The notes: generated by a model from the sequence alone, not told the origin. A stretch of DNA of 64,000 nt from Dasyornis broadbenti (GCA_013397935.1 VZRN01001114.1:1033507-1097506); one strand, 5' to 3'. Shown: positions 1 through 13,118, numbered from the stretch's first letter. Made by a program: numbers and translations.

Positions 1-914
1 TGCATGCTGAAAACCCAGAGGACAGCTCAGGGAACTGCTCACAGAGAGATTAGATACCACATAAAAACATTACAATGACTCAAACACAGGACAGAAGTAG
101 AAAACATGGCCATCGAGGTTATATTTTTTCTTCTATTACTTCTCAGCATGCAATATGTTTTTTAAGAGTCAGGAATGTACTGAAACATTTATTTTAGATT
201 CTCAGAATTTAAAGCCTTTACATGTAGCAGTCTTGATACCTTCCATGCATTTTTCCTTACCTGTGAGTATTATTTATAACCAGATACTGAACTAGACTCT
301 CCTATTCCAAAAGCATGAAATGGTAATTTAAATGGGGCTGGATCCCAGTGAGGACTACTAGACTATGGAACAATCTCCCAAAGGAGGTGATGTAGAATAA
401 ATTGCTTCAGAAACAGAAAAGTAGACCAGACAAGGTACTAAGAAATATAACCAAGAAAACAATCCCCTAGTACAGAGACAGCACCTGGCCTATCTATAAA
501 AGCTGATGCGGTATTCTGCAATTTGCAGTCCTCTGCAACTTTGTAATCCCTGGGAAAGCATGTGAAAAATATTAGACCTACTCACCTGGTCAGTATGGGC
601 TGACCTACTGACAGGCACTGGTCTTCTACAGATGGTGCAATTCACATAACTGCCCATTTTACTTTCAGCCGAACCTGGTAAAGAAGAGAGTACAGCACAG
701 TAACAAATGAAGAGTGGCTGGTGGCAGAAAAAGGAAAACAGGTGCAAGAGCTCATGGTTGTGCAATGCTTCCCCTGCCATCAGTCTGGCCACCTACCACT
801 GTCCCCTCGCACCAAAAGCCATTTTCCATTCCTTGCCTTTGCACTCTTCAGTGGTCCCACACCTTCCAGTGCTATTGCACAGTAGAGGGAGAGGGAACTG
901 AATGCCCCAACATT
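1..914. other. Noncoding sequence outside the CR1 relic
   Basis: AT-rich unique sequence flanks the CR1 relic. Short open frames around 490-900 on both strands lack domains, splice context or codon bias and look like chance. Nothing else is recognisable. Confidence 0.6.
335..530 (+). mobile_element. Ancient CR1 LINE 3' fragment (relic)
   Basis: The stretch around ggactactagactatggaac, followed by a 'caatctcccaaaggaggtga' phrase, resembles the 3' part of old CR1 LINEs. That part encodes the last residues of ORF2 and runs into the 3' UTR. The later 'gtagaccagacaag' and 'gaaaacaatcccctagtac' phrases keep the expected order. No reading frame survives and the terminal ATTCTRTG tail is not visible, so this is an old, eroded copy. 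The ends are approximate. The identification rests on recalled family phrasing, not on an alignment. Confidence 0.55.
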
Positions 915-950
915 TTAAGGGGAAATTTCCCTTTAAGGGGAAATTTCCCT
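915..950. repeat. 18-bp perfect tandem duplication with palindromic core
   Basis: Two exact copies of ttaaggggaaatttccct lie back to back (915-932 and 933-950). Each contains the 12-bp perfect palindrome GGGAAATTTCCC, which is close to but one base longer than a palindromic NF-kB (Rel) site. The palindromes are spaced 18 bp apart. Binding is inference only. There is no nearby gene or promoter that would give the site a role. Confidence 0.85.
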
Positions 951-3900
951 AGAATTACTAGAGGAGAAGACTGTTCTCAAACACTGATGAGCAACACTGG
1001 ACACATTGCAGGATTGGACCCCAGGCAGAAAACGCCTGTTGAACTGAATGTGACCAGATACCAGGACTTAAGCTGTGGCTGACTGAACTGAACAAAGCCT
1101 GGGAGGTGAGAACATGGCCATTACTACAATAAGTCTACATGTTTTGATCTATACTATAAGGATGAGCATTATCAGGAGCAGCGATCAGGGCACATACATT
1201 CCCCTGGAGATTAATCACTGTTTGGAAAGAGCTGAGGGACAGAGGGCCTTAGGGCATTAACCCCAAATGGCCATTAATCCCCCAAAATGTCATCTACCCA
1301 TGCCTTTGTCACTATTAAAAGGTTAAAAAAAACTTTGAAAGGAAAAGGTACAGACCGAAAACGAGTATTTTCTTCTTCCTTCCTGTGGGGAAGTTCGGAT
1401 GGTGTAACAATCAAATTTTCAAGTATTGAAATATCAGCCTTTACTGGGACAGAAAAATTTCTCCCTTTTCGTCCTTCTTTCTCACTTAAGAATAAAAGTA
1501 AATATGGTGCCTAAAAGAAACTGAGGGGAAGAGAGGAACTGAGATACAATGCTGGGCTTTAAGCTAGCACATTTTATCCATTAAAAGGCCACGTCGATCT
1601 GACCACTATGATCAGTTTTTGAAATTCAAAATAGAAAAAATTATCTTCGTACTAGGTGCAACTGACTCCCAAGATATCTGTATACACATAAAGTGAAATA
1701 ATTAGACCTTGAATGAAAAATCTTGACAGTACAAAGAAAGACCATGATCTAATATCAGAACAAAGTTAACAGATGTCATTAAGTGAGACGATTAGCCGAT
1801 GACGGAAGGTCGCACCCAGTTTACTTTTCACAGTTGACAGATCAAAGTTATTCGTTCAGTTTGAGCAAAGACTGAATACAGTTACCCTAGGAAAATCCTT
1901 TCACATAACATTAAGTCTCTCTCTGTCTTGTGCTTCTTAGACATGAATTGTCAGGAAAAATACTAGTGAAATTGTACAGAGCGAGGGCAACCAGCTCACG
2001 TCGTACTGAATGGAAAATCCCTCACTGGTAGGTAAAAATACATGTGTAATTGTATCCAGTGGCCTTTACACTCATGTGAATCACATACCTGAGATATTAT
2101 GAACCTGACTCCAGCACGAGTTATGCAGCTGTGGATTAGGAGAAACCATTAAGCCACATCCTGAGACAGCCTCCAGGTCTCCTCTGATGCCAATTCTTAT
2201 TGACCATCCTCACCCACATTTCCCTCTCTGCCCCAACCCCTGCATTACTATCACTAAAACACAATTATTCAGTGCTTGGTCACAAGGCTAGGAAGGACCA
2301 TCCCCATTGCAAGAGGGTATGGGCTGGGCAGCACTGTAGGTCTTCAGTGGTAGGGAAACAAGGTGACAGGTGGCCCAGGGAGAAGCACAGCTGCCTTTCC
2401 TCTTGTCAAGCCCCAGCCTGGTGCCCAGAGACCACCCTGTGCTCTGGCAGTCTCAACAGGTCCCCTCAAGTCAGTCTCCACCAGTGTCAGCACAGCAGTG
2501 CAGCATCACCACCGGCGGTGGGGACACACCATTGCTCAGCCATGCATCACACCCCTCATGCCCAGGCAGGCATTCAGCATGGCTAACACATGCTGCAAAA
2601 AGCAAGCCAGGTTGCCATAATTCCTTTTTAAGTATTAGATTTTTACATAGAATCTGTCCAAATTTTGGGTAGTTGCTGTTAGTGTTGGATTTTGCTCCTG
2701 GGTTTTCTTGTTTGTTTTCCAGAACTGGTAGAAAAGGGAATATTTAAGACTCAGATTTTAAACCTGACCTACTTTATACCTTTTCTGTTACAATGTGAGA
2801 TTCATTTTACATTGATTTCACTTAGGAAGAGACTGAATTTTCACATATGCAATTTTGAAATCTAGAGTGAAAAAACACACAGGAAATATCCTCAACTTCA
2901 GTAAATTCACTTTAGCCCAGCTGTGCATCCAACACCTGTCCATTTACTTAATTACACCATCATATAGTATGCAATATAGCACTACATTTATTTTCGTCTG
3001 TCCACTCAGTCCACAGGCTTGTTAGGTTGATTTAAAAACTATGAGCCTTTATCTCAATGCTACTCACTTTGTGTTCAAGCTTACAAAAATGCACGTGCCC
3101 CCGTCTAAAGAAAAAGGAAACAATAGCCTCTAAATAAGTCACAGAACAGGTATTAAAAACATGCTCATATGATAATAAATAAAGGAAAAAATAACACTGC
3201 AATAAAGATATTCATAAATTCAGTGTGGTAGAGTTTCAATAGCCTGCAATTCAAATATTCTACAAAACCTTATGTCAGCTAAAGTCACCATCTGAACACA
3301 GAGAGACTAGCATTAAAGAACGCTTTAAAATGCAGAAGGATTATGCTGGCCACTTCCCTGTGCAAACTGCGGGATTTGTTGCCTGCCAAACCTGCTGCAG
3401 GATGAGAATCAAGATATTCAGACCCTGCCGGAGAAGAATGATTGCTTCATTGTGTGAAGGTATTTCTGTTACACACAGCACACCAGCAGGGCTCTTCATC
3501 AGAGAAGCGCACAGTGGATTATAAAAACTCTTAACTCTGTGGTCCTCAGGAATTTCAGCAGTTATCAAAGAAAGAGGACCAAAAAAAGCGGTGCCTAACA
3601 GAGAAAAGAAAGGAACGACTTAACCTTTGTCCTGAGGGTGATAAAATAGCATCACATGGCTGAAAATCAGTCTAGCTTCAGCCATGTGATGCAGTTGACA
3701 TAGTCACTTTTGTGAAAGTTACAGGATGGCATCAGTAGTTGAAAGGTCATATTTGACAGACTTTCTAAATACACCATCAAATACTGGCTGGAAGAGTCTG
3801 TGAGGGCTTACTATGCAGCTACAAGTCTGGACATATTTGTTCCTTTTTGCACTAAAAGCCCTTGTAACATTCCCAAGAGCAGCAGGCAGACCACAGCAAC

Positions 3901-5050
3901 TATAGCACACAGTTGAGAGTTTACTTGTGGTACAGGTAACATACCAAATCTTACCTCTTACCTCTAGCACAGAGCCCATCTCCACCTGTCTCTACCATGC
4001 CAGTTACAGTGGCATTTAGGTGGAATTATGTGTGGACTTAATTGGCAGAAGACAATTTCTAGAGGCATCTCTGAAGACATGGACCGAATTCTCTGCGCTA
4101 TGTTGATGTTGTTGGGAGAGCATAAAAATGTGTTTGTGGGCTTCAGTTTTCTTTTGAGGAAACACATGTTCCTCAAAGCAGTGGGAGATCTGTCACCACT
4201 GTGGGTATACTTTCAAACAGGCCTGTTTTGGCTGACTTTACCTGTGGGGTTGGTAGTTGTTCTTTATTTCCTCTCAAGACTGTTTTGCTCTTATCTTCCA
4301 TCATCCAGTCCACCACAGCCTGTCCTTCTCCCACTGGTTTCATGACTATGCCTTCTTCTAGTTCTTCCCCTAACCAACCAGCCAATCCATCCCTGTCTGT
4401 CTTGGCAAACACAGCCATGAGTGCTAACACAGTTATGAGTGCTAACAAAGGTCATCTCCTACACCTTCTCTTGTAGTAACCTCATCCATTTAGAAACATG
4501 TGACTTTCTCCTGATAATTCTCTCTCTCTCCTGACATTTTATCTTTCCCTGTATAACTTTCTAAATTATTCTGGCTCAGACAAGTAGCCTGCTTAGCCTT
4601 CTGCTGAGATCCATGTGATCAGAACACATTTCCTAAACTTTCCTCCTGAAGTTTTCCTGTTCTCCCATTATCACCGGTAACACCAAGAGGTTTTTCACAA
4701 TCTACCCCACAACTTTAGAGACACCAACTCCTAAGAAATACATGATACAGCTGTCTTTCACCTCTTACAGATAAATAGTGAGCTTCTTTTTAAACTGACC
4801 TCTCACATTTATCACAGAAACATGGACAGATCCAAAAATTTCCTCCGTGGTTTTGTGATCATATTCCTGCATGCTGAGTAATACAGCATCAGACAAGAAT
4901 TCAAGATTGAAGAGCATAAACTACCATAAGTGTCTTTAAAGTGGCACAACATAAATTTCTCACACACTTTTTAGAATATTTCCCCAGGTGTCTCTAAAGG
5001 GGAACAGGAGGACATCCTGAGCTGAACAGCCTTAAGCAAAAATTTTTCAA
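951..5050. other. Unique noncoding stretch
   Basis: No coding gene, RNA gene or transposon was recognised. The 2200-2670 part is somewhat more GC-rich and has overlapping chance frames up to 128 codons. The opposing frames at 4028-4345 (+) and 4173-4448 (-) overlap each other and show no family features. At 4417-4449 there is a small tandem duplication, with an 18-bp unit beginning atgagtgctaaca repeated about 1.8 times. Confidence 0.6.
4417..4449. repeat. Small tandem duplication, 18-bp period
   Basis: atgagtgctaacacagtt (4417-4434) is followed directly by atgagtgctaacaaag (4435-4449 and on), a 1.8-copy tandem repeat with one difference. This is typical of replication slippage. Confidence 0.8.
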
Positions 5051-5075
5051 AAGAGTAGGCTGCCAGCCTACTCTT
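5051..5075. repeat. Perfect inverted repeat, 12-bp arms, 1-nt centre
   Basis: The left arm aagagtaggctg (5051-5062) and right arm cagcctactctt (5064-5075) are exact reverse complements around a single c. The structure could extrude as a cruciform or fold as an RNA hairpin. The arms are too short for a typical microRNA precursor. Confidence 0.9.
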
Positions 5076-5076
5076 C

Positions 5077-5098
5077 TACTGTTCCAGTAGGAACAGTA
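5077..5098. repeat. Second perfect inverted repeat, 9-bp arms, 4-nt loop
   Basis: The left arm tactgttcc (5077-5085), loop agta and right arm ggaacagta (5090-5098) match perfectly. It begins two bases after the first palindrome ends, so the two form a side-by-side hairpin pair. I found no gene or transposon boundary there. Confidence 0.9.
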
Positions 5099-6348
5099 TC
5101 GAACTTCAGCGTTCCCCCTAACCCAGGGTAACCTTCTGGAAAATAGATGAGTGATTCCAGTCAAACTTTTCCCAACTTGCCCATATAAGTAAGAAGAAAA
5201 GACTGCAAGATAGGTCCAGATCAATTTATTCTGCAAAACACCTCAAAAAAGCCCAGAAGCATACAGAGGCCAGGAACTGCCCCGTTTTGCTTTGAAATTA
5301 TCCTGTTCCCCAAAAATCTCAGATCTAATCAGTCAGTTCATGAAGAATGAAAGAAGCCAAATTTACAGTCAGCTGTATTCTGCCTACTTAAAAACGGAGT
5401 ATAAAGTTGTGGAAGCAGTATAACCTTCCCGTGCCTGTGACGAGACCTGGGAACGGACCCCATCTGCAGTTATGAGTGCAGTCCATTGCATTGCCCCAAG
5501 GCAGCTCCAAGGTGGCTATTAAGTAAATCCAGGAATGACATGCAGCCCTTGATTGCTTTTTGGATGGTTTTAAGGACACACTGCTTGCCAGGGAGGAATC
5601 ATCAGCTATTGAACCACAGGCCACTCAGGCCTTGCTGGATCGTTACCTTTGTCTGCCAGTGCTGGCTGATCTCTTTGTCCTAGACGATTTAGATTTTAGC
5701 TGTGCATCAGGCCCCACACCCCTGCTCTGGTCATGGCACTCGGTGCCTGCTTCCCAGCCAGCTGCAGCCATCACAGTGCACATTGTCAGGCTTTCCTTAC
5801 CTTAGCCCTCCTGTTCACCTCTGAAGCATGGAAATATCCCTCCAGCCAATTTATGAAGGGCATACTTCATAAAGGGCTCAACACTCTTCCTATCACAAGA
5901 TTTTGGAACAGGAGGCTAACCCCAAATCATTATTTCCAAACAAACATCCTCTTTCCCCTATTTTATTGCCAAGTCTATTGTTTTCTGATGCAATTTTTAA
6001 GAGGAGGAATGTGCAACGCATCCTAGAACACATCTCTGTGCTCAAAAGAAAGAGAGGGAGCTATTAACCAGAGTAGTGAATCAAAACTAATAAACACATC
6101 ATTGTACCCAACATTTATGGAAAGGCTTCCTGTTGGAGGAAAAATCAGTGGCCAGTTCAACACATATTCTTCTCTTTTTAAGGAAAAATTATACACTCAG
6201 GGGTATCAAAAGACACTTTTTATAGCCAGGTTCTAAATTTCTGAAACCTAAGATGTATTATGGGAACTTATAATATTAACTATATTTAGTGGGCGTTTTA
6301 TTGTCCATATAAGCCATGCTGTTAAAGAAAATATTTCTTTCCTAAGCT
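5099..6348. other. Unique noncoding stretch
   Basis: There are short overlapping open frames on both strands (5388-6026), the longest 97 codons, with no recognisable product. No transposon was identified. Confidence 0.55.
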
Positions 6349-6397
6349 ATATGTGTGTGTGTGTGTGTGTATGTGTGTGTGTGTGTATGTATGTATG
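6349..6397. repeat. Microsatellite, (TG)n with (TGTA)n end
   Basis: An interrupted run of TG dinucleotides passes into ATGT tetranucleotides (about 49 bp). The antisense reading is (CA)n. The tract is probably length-polymorphic. Confidence 0.95.
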
Positions 6398-9300
6398 CAT
6401 GAGTCCGCTCTTGAAGAATTTCACATGGTCAGCAAAAGGGCTTTGTGTTTTATTTTTAAATGAATATAAATGCTCACAAGATCTTACACTAGACGCAAAA
6501 GAAAGCAGAAATGGACAAAGCATTTGTGACTACAAGCAGCCAAAACAGTTTGCAATCTGAGTACCAGCAAGAATTGGTCATATACCTTATAACAAAGTTA
6601 TTGTTAGTTTTCGCCCACACACCAAGAAAATGTTTCAAAGGTCTGTGTCTCTTCAGACTTCTAACTCAGGAAATAGTTAGGGGTGGTTTCCACAGAAAAA
6701 CTCAAGCAGATATGTTCACATTTAAATGAGAGGAACAAAAGCACAAGAACAGAAGTAATGTTTCTGCATGAGCACGTGTTGCCCTCTGTGACAGTCTGCA
6801 CTAAACAAAATAACAGCCTGGGTCTGCAGGCACTAGAAGGTTGGGAAATGCTAAAAGTGCAGCCTGCAGAAAGTCAAGGTGACATCTGCCCAGCAATACA
6901 GCGTATAAAGCGGTGAAAAGGATATGTCCAGCCACATCCTCCAACACAGACACTGAAATGTTTACTCAAAATCCCTGGTCAAAATACTGGGAAGTGAGCT
7001 GTGCTTTCCCTTTTTTCCTCTTTTACCAGTAACCTGGGAGCTTAGCTATGAAAAGGTAGCTCTCACAGCCATCTCAGACTTGTTCAATAGCAGCATGAAG
7101 GGAACATGGGAAAAAGCTGATGCCACAAAAGTGGTCACCATGGATATATCCATTTACCATGCACTCAGCCCCAGCTGCTGAGGAGCAAAGAAATGTTTGC
7201 CAATAATTACTGTTTTCAACCAGACATCTTCCTAGTACAGAGAGAGGCCTTAAAAGTTGAAAACTGTAGATCTGGCATCACATTCAACCTCAAAACAGAA
7301 TAAAAATCTTGAGGGTTTTTTGCTGTATTTTTTTAATCTGAGCCTGAAATGTAGCTGTTATCTCTTTAAAATAGGAGAGTGGTAAGCCATATCTCTTGTA
7401 AACTTTCTTACTTTGTGTAAACCCTCATGTTGTCTTATCTTACCAGGGGATCTCTTGCTCAACCATCACTCACAAAAGAAATCACAAGGTCACGAAAATC
7501 TTATGATCTGTCTGTGCTGAAATTTCAATCAGCAACAATGAAAGTCTCTTCAGTGCGATCACATTGACCTGATTTCTTACAGAGGTTTCAGCAAAGCTCC
7601 ATTCTGATAGGACAGAAAAACGTTCCTGATAGTGCCACCATCATATAAACCTACTTAAATTGGTCTGGTGAGCCCTTCTCATCTGCTCAGCCAGCCACAA
7701 AACCCAGTCTTATAGGCTGAGCCATGTAAGAAGAGAAGTTGGTGCTGGGCTTTGCGAGTTTTGTACAACAAGGAAGAGCTGTTTACCAGAGGAAAGTCAG
7801 GGTGCACCAGAGAGATAGCTCTTCTTATGGGTCTCCTTTTACTCACCAGCTCTTCCTGGAAGTCCTCTCTCTTCTGCCATTGCCAGTTCAGGTGCAGGTC
7901 AGGCTGTGTACACTTTTTTCTTCTCCATGTTATGACACTGCTTCTTACCTGTCCACACACAGGTGTGCACCCAAATTGCTGGCTGCAGCTCTTTCGCCAA
8001 GGGCATTCAAACTGCTCAGCCTTGTAGTTAGTTGCCTTTGTCCTAGAAAACAAACAGAAAACAACTGTCTTGCAGCTATCAGAAATGGAAGGTCAAAGTT
8101 AAATCTGATTTAATCCAATTTATTGCTGAATTTAATGTGAAACTGAAGATATATTATAACTTAGAAGGAACATCAGCCGTATCTCAGACAGAATAGTTCT
8201 TGAATATAAAGGCGAGGGCAAGGTGGACAAGCAGAGCTCAGTTTATTATTCAAACTTATTGAGCTTGCAATTTTGGGCTAGAAATCTCATGAAAACATGA
8301 TTTATTGGAAGATTTCTAATACTTCCTGCATCTTCTGGGGCTGGAAGTACCACAAGAACTACATTTCTGTGGTATTTTGGTATTTCCACTTGTGGTCCCA
8401 GCTAGAACCAAGAAGGGAAGAGGCACACTTGGAAAAGATGGGGGTTTTGTCATCTGCATTTTTTTGGAATCACAGGAAAGGTTTCTTCTAGATCCACCTT
8501 GAGGCAACATATTTGGGGCGGCATTCACATTCTAGCAGATGCTACATAAAGTTATAACTTTTCAGTTATATAAAATTTGCACTTTAGGTTGGAATTTTAT
8601 GAAAAATGCCTCTCTAGCTTACTGGTTTATATGAACTCCACATAGTTCTGCAAAAGAATTTCACGATGTCAGTCATGCATAATAATAATATAACAATCTA
8701 AAATAATAATGTAATAAATCCACTCACTAGTCATCATGGGCCAAACTCTGGCAACCCTTTGTGAAAATGTGCTGCAAACACATGTACAAAACGTCTCTTA
8801 GCTCAGTCCCGTTGGCCTCAAGCCAAGAAGTTATCTAAGGGCAAATCAACAGACAAGTGTCACCAGAAATGTCTCATAGCTAAAAAGCTCTGCTGTGAGC
8901 ATAAGTTATTCCATTTCAGATGTGGAAAGGTTTAATTGGGTTCTATGCAATTAACAAACCTCAATTATGAGTAATTTGTTAGTCATGCTTACTTTTGGCT
9001 AAGCCTTGCTTCTTTCCTTCTCTCAGCTTTCTCTCTTGAAACACGTGCAAGCAGATGCACGAGGGGGGTTCTGGCCAGAACTCTGATAAAATGTCTCATT
9101 GGTACAGATTTTAATTGTTTCTATGAAAACGTCTGCTCTCCTTAGAGAATGTGTCCACAGGCAAAGCCATTTTCACTTCTAACAAGGGTCTGAGGAGCAG
9201 CTCTGACAAAAATTACCTGCTGGAAACAGTAAATCAGTGTGTCTCCAACCCAGCCTGGTGCTGCTCCCCATCCTGCTGACCTGGTCAACCCTGCATCTGT

Positions 9301-11317
9301 GCTGGGCAGGTCTCAGTCACCTCTGGTGGAGAAATAGCCTGGTCTGCCCTTCATTTGGCCATAATAAGAACTGGGGCAGCAGTCCAAATCAGGGTAGGTG
9401 CTTTGGAATCACCTGATGGAATATGCCTCCATGCTGTGCTAAATACCCTGCTTCCACTGGCACTGTAGCTTGTGCTTTGCCTCCAGCTCTCCTATTACAC
9501 AGTGCATATCTTGAACCATCATTTACCTCCTCAAATTTTAACCGTATTAGCTTTCTAAATACAGGTCTGTCTCATATTACTGCTCAATCAAAGCCTTTGG
9601 AATCAACAGAGGATGAATTTTACCCATTTGCTTCAATATATATATGAAGATAATTGCAAAAAAACTAGAAACAAAGCAATTTTGACCATAAAGAAAGAAT
9701 TCTGAGACTGAAAGCCAGGGTTTACTTGAGAAAAGGTCTTACAGATGCTGATTGTGCTCATGCTGGGACAAAGAACAGCAGTTCCTCCCAACTTAAACTC
9801 AGATTATTCACTCTCCACAGTCAACTATTGTGGAGACTATGTAAACTTGTGCTCCTCTGCACTGCTCTTCTGCAAAGTGGTGCACTTTGAATGGAAGGGA
9901 ATATTACTCCTACTTCAGTAAAGCAGGGCCCAGAGACCTCAAGCAAATGGGAAAAATGTTAGTCCAGAGATGGAAGCAGTATAGCATGACCAGAGGTAAT
10001 CCGCTTTAGCAGAGGTTTGGAGGCAGGCTAACACAGCAATATTATTTTCAGGCCCACACTTAAGATGATTGCAAATATCTGTGTTGATGAGCCCTAACTT
10101 GGGTGCCTTTGCTCAACTCTGCTTTGCTCAGCATGGCTGAACAGTCAGTGTGCTGTTACAGTCTGGAGCCTCTCACCCTGGCTGAGGGAGCTTGTTGGAA
10201 GGAAGAAGCACCAGGTCTGATGGTGTTAAAACATAACCAAGGGAATGCCATACTTACACCTAAAAATGTAGGACAGAAAAGAGAAATCCATGGTTGGGCT
10301 TCTCTGAGCTTGTCTGCAAGACACATTTGATGAGGCTGCCTACAGATTTGTACATCTGTTCTAGCTGCTTTTATTCTGTCCAATCTCTTCCATCATCTCT
10401 TGACTACATGTTCCTTATGGCAGTTAACATTACCCCCTTTATGTCCAGTAGGTACACAGGACATTGGTGATAACAGTCTTCACTACTGAAAGTAACAGGT
10501 TCTGTCATAGATAAAAATTTCATTTATTTCAAACTCTCCAGTCTGAGGCAAACATCATGGAAGTCTGAAGTTCTTTTTCCTCAAGGACATAACAGAGAAG
10601 GACAGGTTACCTGGACCTTAAAAGCCGAAATTTTACTAGGTTTTACACAACAGTAAATTTAACCTTTAATGGAAAAACATCTGAAGATTTTGTTTCTGAT
10701 AAACCAGTTATTTCCAATCAAAAAGGAAGTCTGTCACAAAAAATCACAGTTACCAAAAACTCTTAGAAATATTTAAAACTCTTATGAGCATAACCAGAGA
10801 GCAATTAAGCTTCGGAAAAGAAATCTCTGCAGCAACGGTGGTTATGTGCTATGTCCTCATTTGCTCGGGTGAAAACTAAAATCTAACAAGAGAACTTGCA
10901 GGTTTAACATAAAATAACAGCCAGGGAATATAAATAAAATGTAATATAGCAAATGGGGAATAATTATTTTGTGGATTTATGACACTTGTTTCCCTGTTCC
11001 ATATTCAGGACTGCTAAGGGAAAAGAAAAGGTACTCACAGAGGTGAAAAGTTCTCATAATTTTTTGTTATTATTATTTTTCAATTAATTTCTAAATATAT
11101 GCGTACCACACACTTCTTTATAAAGAAAAAAAAAAAAAAACGTTGAGCTATAAATAATATTTCCTCTCCTGGGAGTTATTCTAAGCTGCAAATTTTTTGC
11201 TGTTGTCAGAAATGGGAAAACACAGAAAATATGAAGGTTTGGATTAGTTTTAGTCTAGGATCTTGCTTTTAATTAGAGCCTTTCAAAATCCTGATAGTGG
11301 TCTTGCAAAAAAAAAAA
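6398..11317. other. Unique noncoding stretch
   Basis: Nothing coding was recognised. Two opposing 124-codon frames (7679-8053 minus, 7739-8113 plus) overlap each other and carry no motif, so at most one could be real and neither looks like a gene. The AT-rich segment 10900-11160 includes a 15-nt poly(A) at 11126-11140. No transposon was recognised before the CR1 at 11.3 kb. Confidence 0.6.
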
Positions 11318-12990
11318 TGGCACCAGAGAGCCAAAACCCATTCCGAACTACATCTTGTCAAGGGCACCAAGAAGGGCTTCTTCAAATACATCAATAACAA
11401 AAGAAAAACAAAGGATAATGTGGGACCATTACTAAATGGAGGGGGAACGCTGATAACAGAGGATGCAGAGTTGCCTAACACCTTCTTTGCATCAGTCTTC
11501 ACTGACAAGACCAGTCCTCAGGGATTTCTGACCCAGGAGACCAGGCTAAAAGAATGTTGGAAGGAAGACCTTTCCTTGGTCAAGGAGGATTGGGTTAGAG
11601 AACACCTAGGCAAACCTGATATGCACAAGGCCAAGGGCCCTGAGGGGATGCTCTCACAAATGCTGAGAGAGCTGGTGGACACCACAGCAAGGCCACTCAC
11701 AATCATCTTTGAAAGGTTGTGAAGATCATGAGAGGTGCCTGAGGTCTGGAAGAAAGCAAATGTTACCCCAGTCTTCAAAAAGGGCAAGAAGGAGGAAACA
11801 GGAAACTACCAGACAGCCTCACCTCAAACCCCAGAAAGGTGATGGAGGGCCTCATTCTGGAGGCCATGCCTATCCACATGGATGACAAGAAGGTGATCAG
11901 GAGTAGTCAGCATGGATTCACTACAGGTAAATCATGCTTGACCAGCCTGATTGCCTTCTATGATAAAACAACTACCTGGATGGATGAGGGAGAACAGGGG
12001 ATATGGTCTACCTTGACTTCCGCAAGGCTTTTGACGCTGTCTCTGACAACATCCTCATAGGCAAACTCCGGAAGTGTGGACTGAGTGAGTAGACAGAGAG
12101 GTGGATGGAGAGCTGGCTGAACAGTAGATCAGCCAGAGGGTTGTAATCAGTGGCACGGGGAGTCACTGGTGGTGTCCCCCAAGGTTCAGTACTGGGCCCA
12201 GTATTGTTTAACTTTTCATTAATAACCTGGATGAAGGGGCAGGTGCCTCCTCAGCAAGTTCACTGATGACACAAAGCTGGGAGGAGTGGCTCATACCCCA
12301 GAGTGCTGTGCACCCCTTCAGAAGGATCTCGATAGGCTGGAGAGATGGGCAGAGAAGAATCATCTGAAATTCAACAAAGGCAAATGTAGGGTCCTGCGCC
12401 TGGGGCACCCCAGGCACTAGTAGAGGCTAGGGGTCAACCTGCTGGAAAACAGCTCTGTGATGAAGGACCAGGGGTCCTGGTGGGCAACAAAGAATGCCAA
12501 ACATATCCTGTAGTACATTTGGAAGATCATTGGCAGCAGGTCAAGGGAGGTGACCATGCCCCTCTACTGAGCCCTAGTGAGGCCACATCTGGAGTGCTGT
12601 GTCCAGCTCAGGGCTCCTCAGGACAAGGGAGACATGGAGCTCATGGAGAGGGCCCAGAGTAGGGCAACAAAAATGACGAGGGAACTGGAACACCTCTCCT
12701 ACCAGAAAAGGCTGAGGGAGCTGGGCCTGTTCACAGATGACTGAAAGGTAACCTCGTCAATGTCTATCAGCAGCTGAAAGAAGGGTGTCAAGAGGATAGA
12801 ACCAGACTCTTCTCAGTGGTGCCAAGGATAGGACAAGAGGCAATAGGCAGAAACTGGTGCACAGAAACTTCCACCTGAACATGACGAAGAACTTCTTTGC
12901 TGTACAGGTGACTGAGCACTGTAGCAGATTGCCCAGAAAGGCTGTGGAGTCTCCCTCACTGGAAATATTCAAGAATAGTCTGGACACAAT
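11318..12990 (+). pseudogene. Degraded CR1 ORF2 (reverse transcriptase) coding remnant
   Basis: ORF2 normally encodes an endonuclease and reverse transcriptase. Only the RT and C-terminal portion remains. The first open segment (to about 11722, ending in a stop) covers the N-terminal RT part, with the FFASVF motif near 11487. After frame changes, the QHGF box lies near 11908. RT motif A, YLDFRKAFD, lies at 12008-12036. The GVPQGSVLGP box lies at about 12170-12200. The catalytic motif C region is at 12259-12270, where the usual FADD reads FTDD, so both aspartates remain but the alanine has changed. Several stops and shifts (for example near 11722, 12000-12060 and after 12090) prevent a full product. 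The endonuclease domain is missing through 5' truncation. Confidence 0.9.
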
Positions 12991-13118
12991 CCTGTACCAT
13001 GTGCTCTGGGATGACCCTCTTTGAACAGGGAGATTGGCCCAGATGACCCACTGCTGTCTGTTCCAACCTGACCCATTCTGTGATTCAGTGAGTCTGTGAA
13101 ATCGTAATTCTGTAATTC
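11318..13118 (+). mobile_element. CR1 LINE retrotransposon, 5'-truncated, about 1.8 kb
   Basis: This is the largest transposon in the window. CR1 is the dominant non-LTR retrotransposon of birds. It moves by target-primed reverse transcription, which normally gives 5'-truncated copies. The copy starts inside ORF2, just upstream of the reverse-transcriptase domain, and runs through the 3' end. The 3' end shows the phrase 'ctgctgtctgttccaacctg' followed by degenerate ATTCTGTGATTC-type units to about 13118, with no poly(A). In-frame stops and frameshifts mark it as inactive. The 5' boundary is approximate, because a short A-run at about 11308-11318 precedes the first recognisable coding sequence. 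Confidence 0.95.

Noticed and set aside
4300..4335. Possible antisense CR1 3' end (catcatccagtccacc)
   Set aside because: The expected reversed octamer tail and the ggttggaa phrase are absent next to it.
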